Assembly: GCA_003445035.1 (NCBI GenBank)
Contig: DLVV01000044.1
Coordinates: 1,484-9,204, forward strand
Length of the DNA stretch: 7,721 nt
Direction of reading: 5' to 3'
DNA from: Planctomycetaceae bacterium
Lineage (GTDB): Bacteria > Planctomycetota > Planctomycetia > Planctomycetales > Planctomycetaceae
Shown: positions 1 to 7,721 of the stretch, in pieces
How the letters are laid out: each line of letters starts with the position of its first letter
Position numbering within the stretch: position 1 is the stretch's first letter
The notes under the pieces: generated by a model
Databases searched by the model: none
What the model saw: only the letters and a program-made list of their open reading frames with translations
Told to the model about the DNA's origin: nothing
Position numbers and translations under genes: made by a program

Positions 1-1398
1 GGGGCCGCGCCCCGAGTGCTCAACTACAGCGGCACGGCCCCGACGGGTGCCGTGCCCGAGGTGTTCGACGAGTGCAACCGCGAACTGGGGCCGATGTCGG
101 CCCTGGTGCCGGGCAACGTGGCCGGCTGGTTCGAAGCGGTGGCCACCGAGGGGACCCGGCCGCCGGCGGACATCTTCGCCGCCGCGATTCGGCACGGTCG
201 TGAGGGCTTCCCGCTGCATCCGGCCAACGCCCTGTTCATCGACGTCGCCCGCCCAAGACTCAATGACGTCGGGCAGAAGGTCTTCGGAGACCTGGTGCCG
301 CGGATTGGTGAGATCCATGTTTCGAACGACCTGGCCGACACCTATCAGCGATTGGTCGAGGAGGGGCCGGAGTTGTTCTACTCGGGAGAGATCGGCCAGC
401 GACTGGCCGACTACACCCAGGAACAGGGAGGCCTGATCACCCGCGAGGACCTGGCCGGCTACGAGCCCGAGTGGGTCGATCCGATCGAGGTCAATTACCG
501 CGGCCTGACGGTGCGGACGCCGCCGCCCAACAACGAGGGCATGCAGATTCTCGAGACGCTGAAGATTCTCGAGGGCTTCGACCTGGCGTCACTGGGTCAC
601 AACTCGACCGAGTACATCCACGTGTTGAGCGAGGCGATCAAGCTGGCCGTCGTCGACCGCATCCGCTGGTGCGGCGACCCGAAGTTCTCGCCGGTTCCGC
701 TCGATCAACTGCTCTCGGACGCCTACGCCGCCTCTCAGCGCGAACGGATTGATCGCGAGAGTGCGTCACCGGTCGAGGGGGAACGCTGGGGTGGGTTCCG
801 CGAAGGAGATTTTCTGGCCCCGGGCAAGATCGACGGACTGACAACCCACCTGGCTGCCGTCGATGCGGACGGCAACGTCGCCAGTATCACGCAGTCGCTG
901 GGCAACGGCTTCGGATCGGGTGTGATGATCCCCGAGACGGGTGTCCTGTTGAACAACTTCGTCTACTGGAGCGAAACCGATCCCGAGTGTCCGACTCCGA
1001 ACCGGATCGAGCCCGGCAAGCGGTGGAGCTGTTGCATGGCCCCGGTGCACGTGGTCGACGGAAGCGACTTCTGGTTCTCGATCGCCACGCCGGGCAGCTA
1101 CGGCATCCTGCAGACAACCATGCAGATGTTGCTGAACATCGTCGAGTTCGGTGCCGACGTGCAGGCGGCGATCGAGGCGCCCCGGTTCCGCGTCTGGGAG
1201 GACACGCGGATGCAGATCGAGGACCGGGTGCCCGCCGACGTTCGTGGGGAGTTACAGGCCCGCGGACACTCTCTGGAAGACATCGGCGACTTCTCACCAC
1301 AAGTTGGTGGTGGCCAGGGAGTGATGGTGGATCGCCAGAGCGGAGCACGACTGGCCGGGGCCGACCCCCGGAGGGATGGATACGCTCTGGCCTACTAG
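1..1398 (+). CDS. Gamma-glutamyltransferase-family Ntn-hydrolase, 5' end cut by the window
   Basis: The reading frame is open from base 1 and ends at TAG 1396-1398, so the start codon lies upstream; the GTG at 16 is only an internal valine. Members of this family are made as a precursor that cuts itself before a threonine, which then acts as N-terminal nucleophile. That threonine is visible in a TTH motif (codon 841-843), followed by the family pattern VDADGN, GFGSG and LLNN. The C-terminus has the usual GADPRRDG ending. The upstream part matches the large subunit, including ITREDLAGYE and a PPPNNEG segment where PPPSSGG is common. Compared with E. coli Ggt, most residues that bind the gamma-glutamyl group are replaced (see findings), and the lid-loop region is about 8 residues shorter. 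Family membership is secure. The substrate is not: it could be a YwrD- or HpxW-like amidohydrolase instead of a glutathione hydrolase. The N-terminus, any signal peptide and the equivalent of Arg114 are outside the window. Confidence 0.9.
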   Translation, partial: GAAPRVLNYSGTAPTGAVPEVFDECNRELGPMSALVPGNVAGWFEAVATEGTRPPADIFAAAIRHGREGFPLHPANALFIDVARPRLNDVGQKVFGDLVPRIGEIHVSNDLADTYQRLVEEGPELFYSGEIGQRLADYTQEQGGLITREDLAGYEPEWVDPIEVNYRGLTVRTPPPNNEGMQILETLKILEGFDLASLGHNSTEYIHVLSEAIKLAVVDRIRWCGDPKFSPVPLDQLLSDAYAASQRERIDRESASPVEGERWGGFREGDFLAPGKIDGLTTHLAAVDADGNVASITQSLGNGFGSGVMIPETGVLLNNFVYWSETDPECPTPNRIEPGKRWSCCMAPVHVVDGSDFWFSIATPGSYGILQTTMQMLLNIVEFGADVQAAIEAPRFRVWEDTRMQIEDRVPADVRGELQARGHSLEDIGDFSPQVGGGQGVMVDRQSGARLAGADPRRDGYALAY

Positions 1399-1441
1399 GG
1401 GCCTTCACGATTCGTCCCATCCCAGCCTCATCGGTGTCTCC

Positions 1442-1447
1442 AAGGAG
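1442..1447 (+). promoter_or_regulatory. Shine-Dalgarno sequence that sets the ATPase start
   Basis: AAGGAG lies 11 bases before ATG 1459. It overlaps the alternative GTG at 1447 and so cannot serve that codon. This favours ATG 1459. The spacing is somewhat long but usable. Confidence 0.6.
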
Positions 1448-1458
1448 TGTCGCGGCGG

Positions 1459-2528
<1,070 letters not shown>

Positions 2529-2532
<4 letters not shown>

Positions 2533-3965
2533 CCGGTTTTCAGCATACGCGACGTCAGTGGCTGGCCAGCCTGCCGGTTCTCGGTCTCTCGGCCTGGTCC
2601 GGCTGCAGTCGCCAGCGACCGGTACGTGACAGCCGGGGACGCGTGATCGTCGAGTACTGGCATCAGCCGATGGTGCAGCAGGTGCCGGAACTCGGGGACG
2701 AGGTGAAGGAGGTGGGGGACTTCGAGAGGTTCCTGGCTCGGCGGTTCATGGCTGAGAATCCCGACATCGTCATCCGCACCCAGTGTCTCAACTGGGAGGA
2801 TCTGCCGCGGAAGGTGCCGATCAGCGTGCTGGGTGGCCGGCCGCCGGACGTGCTGATGGACTATGTCGGCCGCACCAGCGGGTTCTGGTACCAGGGTGTG
2901 CTCGAACCGCTCGACGAGCTGGTCGAGGGGATCGAGCACGATTTTCAGCCGAGGATGTTCGAGGCGTCCCGTTTGATCGGCTCCGACGGTGTGCGGCGGC
3001 TGCACGCCGTGCCGTTGTGTGGCTGGGTGCAGGTGCTGGTGCTCAACCGCGCGGCCTGGGACTCCCAGGGCCTGGGCGATCTGCTGCCCACCGACGAGGA
3101 TCCCCGGTGGCGTTGGGATCAGTTCGAGACGGCTCTCGAGGCAATTGCCGGTCCGGAAGTGACGCCCCTGGGGATGCAGTGTGCCAGCGAACAGGGTGAC
3201 TATCGGGTGCTGCAGTATTTCTGGGCCTTCGGTGCCGAGGTGTACCACGACCGCGACTATTCGAGGGTCGCACTGAATTCCCCTCAGGGAGTGGCTGCAC
3301 TGGAGTGGCTGGTGAAGGCGAAGCGAAAGGGCTGGATTCAGTCGAACGTGGCCACGGCCGGGTACGGCTTCTTTGACATGTTCTGGCGTGGTCAGACGGT
3401 CGCGATTCCCAGCGGTGTCTCGATGCGGCGGACGTACGAGAACGCGCTTCGGGACGGCAAGGTCACCGCCGACTTCAATGGTGATGGCCGGGTCGACATG
3501 GAGGTCTTCTACACTCTGCCTCCGACCCGACCGGAGGTTCCGACGACACTGCCGGTCTCGACCAACGGCCTGGTCGTCTTTCGCCAGGAGGACCCGGACC
3601 GTCGCGAGGCCGCGATGCGATTCGTCAAGTTCCTGACCAGCACCGAGACCGTTGGCCATTACGCGAGGGCGTCCCAGATGTTGCCCGGCCGCAAGAGCGT
3701 GGGGTCGATTTTTGCCGACCAGCCCGACGTGACCCGGATCCTGGGCCTGGCTGCCGAATGCCCGGTGGCCGATATGGGGGCGACGTCACCCAGCTACTAC
3801 GACATCCGCAAGCGGATGCCGCCGTACCTGCAGTCGGCATTCCTGGGCCTGAAGACGCCGGCCGAGGCGCTGGCCGGATTCGAACGAGAGGCGGAGGGTG
3901 TTTTGCGGGGCCAGTTGGCGAGCACACAACCCGGTGACCACCCGGGTGAGGAGTCGGCACAGTGA
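2529..3965 (+). CDS. ABC importer solute-binding protein, family 1 (UgpB/MalE-like)
   Basis: This is the extracytoplasmic receptor that captures the substrate and hands it to the two permeases encoded downstream. With GTG 2529 it has 478 residues, a usual length for this family. The N-terminus reads as an export signal: a twin arginine in TRRQWL (7-12), a hydrophobic stretch to about residue 24, then Cys26 in AWSGC. This suggests Tat export and possibly a lipoprotein, although Trp at the -3 position is a poor lipobox. Family 1 features include GGRPPDVLMDYVGRTSGFW followed by LEPLDELVE, and the C-terminal part with STNGLVVF, AAMRFVKFLTS and QMLPGRKS. The position between the ATPase and permease genes, with 4-base overlaps on both sides, confirms the role. 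An oddity is an EF-hand-like segment, DFNGDGRVD, from residue 315. The ligand is unknown. A start at 2466 would put 21 extra residues before the signal sequence and is unlikely. Confidence 0.93.
3948..3965 (+). promoter_or_regulatory. Ribosome binding site and GTGA stop/start overlap
   Basis: GAGGAG (3948-3953) lies 8 bases before GTG 3962, a near-ideal Shine-Dalgarno placement. The GTG overlaps the TGA of the binding-protein gene as GTGA (3962-3965), the same junction as at 2529-2532. This fixes the permease start. Confidence 0.7.
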
Positions 3966-4858
3966 GCAGCGCGGCGATCGAGACGGTGCCGCGGTTTCGA
4001 CGGGGCGGGTGGATGTTCCTGTTGCCGGCCGGGATCCCCTTTGTTGCCTTCGTACTCTGGCCGCTGATCCACGGTGTGGCGCTGGGGTTCTTCGACGTCC
4101 AGTTGCGCGAGACGCGGTTCATCGGACTCGAAAACTACCATCGGTTGATCGGCGACGAGACGTTCTGGGCCGCGGTGAAGAACACCTGTGGGTTCGTCGT
4201 GCTGGTGGTGCCGACCGTCTGGGTGTTGAGCCTGGGAGTCTCGGCGGTGGTCTTCCCGATGGGCCGCTGGGCCCGATCGTTTTTCCGGTTCGCCTTCTAC
4301 GTGCCGGTGGTCGCCGGTGGGGTGTGCCTGGCGATGGTCTGGCTGTGGATCTTCGACCAGCGGTACGGGTTGCTCAACCATGTCACCGGTTCGCTGCTGG
4401 GGCTGGAACTCGACTGGCTGGGTCGGACCGACACGGCGTTGCCTTCGCTGGCAGTGGTGGTGATCAGTTGGAGCCTGGGTCAGCCGATCATCATTTTTCT
4501 GGCGGCGCTGGGCGGAATTCCTCCGGAACTGTACGAGGCAGCGCGAATCGACGGGGCAGGGCCGCTGAGACGTTTCTGGCACGTGACGCTGCCCCTGTTG
4601 CGGCCGGCATCGCTGTTCGTGCTGGTGACCCAGACGATCGGTGTCTTTCAGGTCTTCGTGGTGGTGCTTTTGCTGACGGTCAACGGGGGGCCGGCCCACG
4701 GCACGCGGACCATCGTCTACGGGATGTACGAGACCGCTTTTACACCGATGTACGACTTCGATTACGCCGCCGCACAGGGCAGCGTGCTGCTGGTCGCCCT
4801 GGGCACGATCGCCATTGTTCAGTTCCGCCTGCTCGGGCGGAAGACCCGGTTGGATTGA
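3962..4858 (+). CDS. ABC importer permease, MalF/UgpA type
   Basis: This is the first of two inner-membrane subunits that form the translocation channel. It has 298 residues, typical for UgpA-like permeases that lack the large MalF periplasmic loop. By eye there are six hydrophobic segments, starting near residues 17, 68, 100, 157, 218 and 264. The EAA loop that docks on the ATPase is clear: EAARIDGAG from Glu192, followed by FWHVTLPLLRP. Other family marks are LIGDETFW with AAVKNT before the second segment and FYVPVVAGGV in the third. The gene starts at GTG 3962 inside the stop of the binding-protein gene and ends 10 bases before the next permease. No frameshift or missing motif is seen. The substrate is not predictable. 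Confidence 0.95.
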   Translation: MSSAAIETVPRFRRGGWMFLLPAGIPFVAFVLWPLIHGVALGFFDVQLRETRFIGLENYHRLIGDETFWAAVKNTCGFVVLVVPTVWVLSLGVSAVVFPMGRWARSFFRFAFYVPVVAGGVCLAMVWLWIFDQRYGLLNHVTGSLLGLELDWLGRTDTALPSLAVVVISWSLGQPIIIFLAALGGIPPELYEAARIDGAGPLRRFWHVTLPLLRPASLFVLVTQTIGVFQVFVVVLLLTVNGGPAHGTRTIVYGMYETAFTPMYDFDYAAAQGSVLLVALGTIAIVQFRLLGRKTRLD

Positions 4859-4868
4859 GACGGACGTG

Positions 4869-5756
4869 ATGCCCGGCGAATCGCACCCACCGAAATCTTC
4901 GACCCCGCTTGCGGGCCTGGGCCGATGCGCGGCGTGGGTGCTGCTGCTGGTCGCGGCGACCGCGGCCATCCTGCCGCTGTACTGGATGACGACCGGCTCG
5001 TTGAAGCTGCAAAGCGACGCGATGAAGACCCCGCCGGAGTGGTTTCCGGAGAACCCGACGACGGCCAATTATGAGAAGCTGTTCGGGGGCGAGGACGGGG
5101 GGGCCTGGGAAGGCCGCCGCCCGGCCGCCCGCTGGTTGCTCAACAGCCTGCTGGTGGCCGCTTCGATCTCGTTCTCGGCGGTTCTCACCAGCGCCCTGGC
5201 CGGTTACGCCCTGGGCAAGCTGTCGTTTCCCGGTCGTGCGGTCGCCTTCTGGCTGGTGGTCGCCACGATGATGCTCCCTCGCCAGGTCTCGCTGATCCCG
5301 CTGTACCTGCTTGTCGTCGGCTTCGACTGGATGGATTCCTACCCCGGGCTGATCGCTCCGTTTCTCTGCTACCCCTTCGGCATCTTCCTGGTCCGTCAGT
5401 TCATGATGCAGGTGCCCGACGAGTTGCTGGCAGCGGCACGGATCGACGGGGCTGGTCCGTGGCGGGTCTTCTGGCACATCGTGCTGCCGATGTCGCGGCC
5501 GGCACTGGGGGCGGTGGCGATCTTCAGCTTCATGGGAGCCTGGAACGAGTACCTGTGGCAGTTGATCGTCACCAACCGGCCCGAGATGTACACGCTGCCG
5601 GTGGGGGTTTCGAAGCTGGTCAGCACGCTGAGCGAATTCGACCTGGGGCTGGCGATGGCCGGGGCCACGGTGGCGTTTCTGCCGATGCTGGCGGTGTTCG
5701 TGATGTTCCAGAAATACTTCGTGCAGGGGGTCAGCGTGGGGGCGTTGAAGGGCTAG
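4869..5756 (+). CDS. ABC importer permease, MalG/UgpE type
   Basis: This is the second channel-forming membrane subunit and the partner of the preceding permease. It has 295 residues with six hydrophobic segments. TM1 includes LPLYWMTTGSLK, the usual MalG opening, and YALGK follows the second segment. The EAA loop is AAARIDGAG from Ala188, followed by FWHIVLPMSRPALG. The protein ends in YFVQGVSVGALKG, the classic MalG-type tail (G-x-x-x-GA-x-KG). ATG 4869 is chosen because it lies 10 bases after the previous stop; GTG 4866, directly before it and in frame, is an alternative, and the Shine-Dalgarno sequence is weak. An earlier in-frame start at 4815 would overlap the previous gene by 44 bases and add a non-family leader. 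A Gly-, Glu- and Arg-rich insertion of about 12 residues precedes WLLNSLLVAA and contains a run of seven Gs (5097-5103). The intact frame argues against a sequencing error. This is the last gene of the importer unit. Confidence 0.95.
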   Translation: MPGESHPPKSSTPLAGLGRCAAWVLLLVAATAAILPLYWMTTGSLKLQSDAMKTPPEWFPENPTTANYEKLFGGEDGGAWEGRRPAARWLLNSLLVAASISFSAVLTSALAGYALGKLSFPGRAVAFWLVVATMMLPRQVSLIPLYLLVVGFDWMDSYPGLIAPFLCYPFGIFLVRQFMMQVPDELLAAARIDGAGPWRVFWHIVLPMSRPALGAVAIFSFMGAWNEYLWQLIVTNRPEMYTLPVGVSKLVSTLSEFDLGLAMAGATVAFLPMLAVFVMFQKYFVQGVSVGALKG

Positions 5757-5866
5757 TGCGAGATGGCCCGTCGAAGTGGCACGCGGGCTGGGCCGCGGAT
5801 AGGATGTCCGGCGTCGAAACCAGTTGATCCACAGCCGAGCTTCAAAGAGATCCGGAGAACGAGATC
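5757..5866. other. Intergenic gap between importer operon and propeller gene
   Basis: This 110-base stretch has no gene. It should hold the end of the importer transcript and the promoter of the propeller gene. A short imperfect hairpin is possible (GCCCG 5766-5770 with CGGGC 5784-5788), but it has no T-run, so it is not called a terminator. No convincing -35/-10 pair was found. The likely ribosome binding site GGAG (5854-5857) lies 9 bases before ATG 5867. Confidence 0.5.
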
Positions 5867-7369
5867 ATGTTGCGAACGATGTCCGCGGTGCTGGCAGCGA
5901 GTGTCCTGGCGATGTCCCCGGTCCAGGCAGAGGACTGGCCCCAGTTCCGAGGGCCGAACTGCAACGGGATCTCCACCTCCAAGGCGGCGATGCCGGCCGA
6001 GTTCTCTCCGACCAAGAACGTGCTCTGGTCGGCAGCGATCGGCGACGGCGTCGGCTGCCCGATCATCGCCGGCGGCCGCGTGTTCGTTTCGGCCCTGGGC
6101 GACCCCGGTCACGTGGCGCTGTACGCCTTCGATGCCGCCAGTGGCCGCTTCGAATGGGGCAAGCAGTGGAACATGGGCGATGCGACCAAGGTGCACAAGA
6201 CCAACAGCCTGGCCGCGACGACACCGGCCAGCGACGGCAAGCGGGTCTACTTTTACCACGCCTATGTCGGCATGGTGGCGCTGGATGCCAAGGACGGGGA
6301 CGTCGAGTGGCATCGCGAGATTCCGGTGCCTTATTACATCTTCGACTGGGGCCCGGCCATGTCGCCGGTGCTCTACAAGGACAAGGTGCTGTTTGTCCAG
6401 GATGACGACCTGAACGCGGCTTTCTACGCCCTCGATGCCAAGTCGGGCAAGCTGCTGTGGAAGGACGATCGCACCGACCAGGCGGTCAATTACTCGCACC
6501 CGGTGGTGGCCAAGGGCAGCCAGGGCGACGAGATTGTTGTCGGCGGCACCGGGATGCTGATCGGCTACGATCCCGACAACGGCAAGCGGTTGTGGCACGC
6601 CCGCACCCTGCTGCGGAACATCAAGACCACGCCGGTCAGCTTCGGCGATCGGATCTACGTCTCGCTGCAGAGCGGCGGGATCGCCAACCAGTGGCTGCAG
6701 TCGGCTGATGCCAAGGGAACCGAAGTGGGCCGTGGCGGCAACGGAGACGGGAAACTGTCCAAGGCCGAGATGCAGGCGATGGTCGGCAAGCGGAAGATCC
6801 CCGAGGCGTTCTTCAAGAGGACCTTCGACAAGGGTGACCTGAACAAGGACGGGGTGCTCGAGGGCATCGAACTCGACAAGGCCTTCCTCAGCGAGAGCAA
6901 CTTCGCCGGGGCCAAGTTCAACACGCCGTCGGAGAAGGCCGGAGACCAGTCGATCCACGCCGTCCGTGCCGGGGGCCGTGGTGATGTGACCAAGACCCAC
7001 GTGCTCTGGATGCACAATCCCTCGCAGATCGACCACATCGTCTCGCCGCTGGTCGTCGACGGCCGCATGCTGCTGGTCAAGGGCGGCGGGATTGCCACCG
7101 GTTTCGAAATCGCCGGCGGTAAGAAGCTGTGGGGACCCAAGCGGATCAACAACACCTGCGAGTATTTCGCTTCGCCGATCTATGCCGACGGCAAGATCTA
7201 CATCGCCGGCGAGAATGGCTACATGGTGGTGTTGAAGAGCTCGGACAAGCTCGAGATCCTGGCCAAGAACGACATGGGCGAGCCGATCGTCGGCACGCCG
7301 GCAATCGCCGACGGCCGGATGATTGTTCGCACCCGGGGACACCTGTACTGCGTGGGGTTGAAGAAGTAG
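5867..7369 (+). CDS. Secreted PQQ-like beta-propeller protein with EF-hand pair
   Basis: The protein has 500 residues and starts at ATG 5867 with GGAG 9 bases upstream. Residues 1-21 look like a Sec signal peptide with cleavage after SPVQA. The mature protein opens with EDWPQFRGP, the usual start of planctomycete PQQ-like propellers. The body has repeated blade motifs such as LYAFDAASGRFEW, MVALDAKDGDVEW, FYALDAKSGKLLW and IGYDPDNGKRLW (x-A-x-D-x-x-[ST/D]-G-x-x-x-W), the mark of the BamB/PQQ-like repeat. Between blades, about residues 280-345, lie two EF-hand loops. The first (290-301) has Gly where the first Asp should be. The second, DLNKDGVLEGIE (324-335), is canonical. The last blades follow from about residue 370. 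Such proteins are periplasmic or surface scaffolds or, in some cases, quinoprotein enzymes. No dehydrogenase-specific residues could be identified here, so an enzymatic role is not claimed. It probably has its own promoter, and its link to the importer is unknown. Confidence 0.92.
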   Translation: MLRTMSAVLAASVLAMSPVQAEDWPQFRGPNCNGISTSKAAMPAEFSPTKNVLWSAAIGDGVGCPIIAGGRVFVSALGDPGHVALYAFDAASGRFEWGKQWNMGDATKVHKTNSLAATTPASDGKRVYFYHAYVGMVALDAKDGDVEWHREIPVPYYIFDWGPAMSPVLYKDKVLFVQDDDLNAAFYALDAKSGKLLWKDDRTDQAVNYSHPVVAKGSQGDEIVVGGTGMLIGYDPDNGKRLWHARTLLRNIKTTPVSFGDRIYVSLQSGGIANQWLQSADAKGTEVGRGGNGDGKLSKAEMQAMVGKRKIPEAFFKRTFDKGDLNKDGVLEGIELDKAFLSESNFAGAKFNTPSEKAGDQSIHAVRAGGRGDVTKTHVLWMHNPSQIDHIVSPLVVDGRMLLVKGGGIATGFEIAGGKKLWGPKRINNTCEYFASPIYADGKIYIAGENGYMVVLKSSDKLEILAKNDMGEPIVGTPAIADGRMIVRTRGHLYCVGLKK

Positions 7370-7379
7370 CCCCGGGGCT
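7368..7379. terminator. Possible weak bidirectional terminator palindrome
   Basis: A perfect 12-base palindrome, AGCCCCGGGGCT, overlaps the propeller stop codon and fills most of the 16-base gap to the stop of the convergent aldolase gene. As RNA it could form only a 4-base-pair stem with a 4-base loop, and no T-run follows on either strand. The position suits a shared terminator, but the structure is weak and the GC-rich setting makes a chance match plausible. Confidence 0.2.
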
Positions 7380-7385
7380 GAGCGG

Positions 7386-7721
7386 CTACACGAGGTCCGG
7401 CACGCCGATCCGTTCGAGGATGTTCCGCAGTTCGGCCTTCTCTTCGGAGGTCAACTCGCGGGTCGGCAGCCGGCTGGGGCCGCCGGGCCGTCCGCAGAGT
7501 TCCAGGGCCGCTTTCACGACCGGGCTCTCGGCTCCGGTCCGTTTCCACATCTTTCCGCGGAAACTCTGCCACGGCCAGTTGGCAGCCGTGATGCGGGCCT
7601 GGGCAGCCACGTAGTCGCCCGCCTCGAGCAGGTCCCACGTGCCCAGGTCGTACTCGGGCCAGATGGTGGCCAGGTGGGTGATGTAGCCGGTGCCGCCGAG
7701 CATGTGGTTCATCACCTGCAG
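7386..7721 (-). CDS. DapA/NanA-family aldolase (dihydrodipicolinate synthase-like), C-terminal part
   Basis: The reverse frame is open to the window edge (7721) and ends at the stop whose complement is 7386-7388, so about 111 C-terminal residues are visible and the start lies beyond the window. The visible part begins near the GGxGxI-type segment (LGGTGYITHLA), where this TIM-barrel family has the strand after the Schiff-base lysine. It continues with WDLLEAGDYVAAQ and ends with SPVVKAALELCGRPGGP, then LTSEEKAELRNILERIGV, a typical DapA/NanA-family C-terminal helix pattern. The family condenses or cleaves 2-keto acids such as pyruvate through that lysine, which is outside the window. The reaction cannot be assigned: lysine synthesis, sialic acid cleavage and sugar-acid breakdown are all possible. 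The gene converges on the propeller gene with only 16 bases between the stops. Confidence 0.85.
   Translation of the reverse strand: MQVMNHMLGGTGYITHLATIWPEYDLGTWDLLEAGDYVAAQARITAANWPWQSFRGKMWKRTGAESPVVKAALELCGRPGGPSRLPTRELTSEEKAELRNILERIGVPDLV

Noticed and set aside
1399..1458. The 60-base gap between the hydrolase and ATPase genes as a promoter or riboswitch site
   Set aside because: It is too short for a riboswitch, and no -35/-10 pair or stable hairpin was seen; only the ribosome binding site stands out.
5766..5788. Hairpin GCCCG/CGGGC after the importer operon as a terminator
   Set aside because: It has only five base pairs with a 13-base loop and no T-run. Chance pairing is likely at this GC content.
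5777..5805. Possible promoter TGGCAC with TAGGAT 17 bases on, or a sigma-54 site starting at TGGCAC
   Set aside because: TGGCAC is a poor -35 box. For sigma-54, the -12 element reads CTGG instead of TTGC. Neither reading is convincing.
5753..7342. A 529-codon open frame on the minus strand covering the whole propeller gene
   Set aside because: It mirrors a clearly real gene in GC-rich DNA. Its product is rich in His, Arg, Asp and Gln with no recognisable domain, and long antisense frames are expected from the codon bias.

Overview
The window is high-GC bacterial DNA that is almost fully coding. The best guess for its source is a planctomycete (Planctomycetota). This is inference: secreted PQQ-like beta-propellers that start with a WPQFRGP motif and carry EF-hand loops are typical of that phylum, and a DapA-family aldolase next door is common there too. 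No rRNA or other phylogenetic marker is present.

Layout. Bases 1-1398 (+) hold the 3' part of a gamma-glutamyltransferase-family Ntn-hydrolase gene whose start lies upstream of the window. After a 60-base gap come four tightly packed genes (+, 1459-5756) that form a complete carbohydrate-type (UgpABCE/MalFGK-like) ABC importer. They are the ATPase, the solute-binding protein, the MalF-type permease and the MalG-type permease. The first two junctions are 4-base GTGA stop/start overlaps and the third is a 10-base gap, so this is clearly one translationally coupled unit. A 110-base gap (5757-5866) separates it from a secreted PQQ-like beta-propeller protein with two EF-hand loops (5867-7369, +). 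The window ends in the C-terminal part of a convergent DapA/NanA-family aldolase gene (7386-7721, -).

How they may work together. The binding protein, two permeases and ATPase make a self-sufficient importer whose substrate cannot be read from sequence. The hydrolase ahead of it may share the transcript and process a related compound. It keeps the catalytic threonine but has lost most residues that hold a gamma-glutamyl group in the E. coli enzyme, so glutathione is a doubtful substrate. The propeller and the aldolase look like independent neighbours.

No RNA gene, mobile element, CRISPR array or defence system was seen. The most notable points are the altered hydrolase pocket, an EF-hand-like loop inside the solute-binding protein, and an EF-hand pair inserted into the propeller. 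No gap between genes exceeds about 110 bases.
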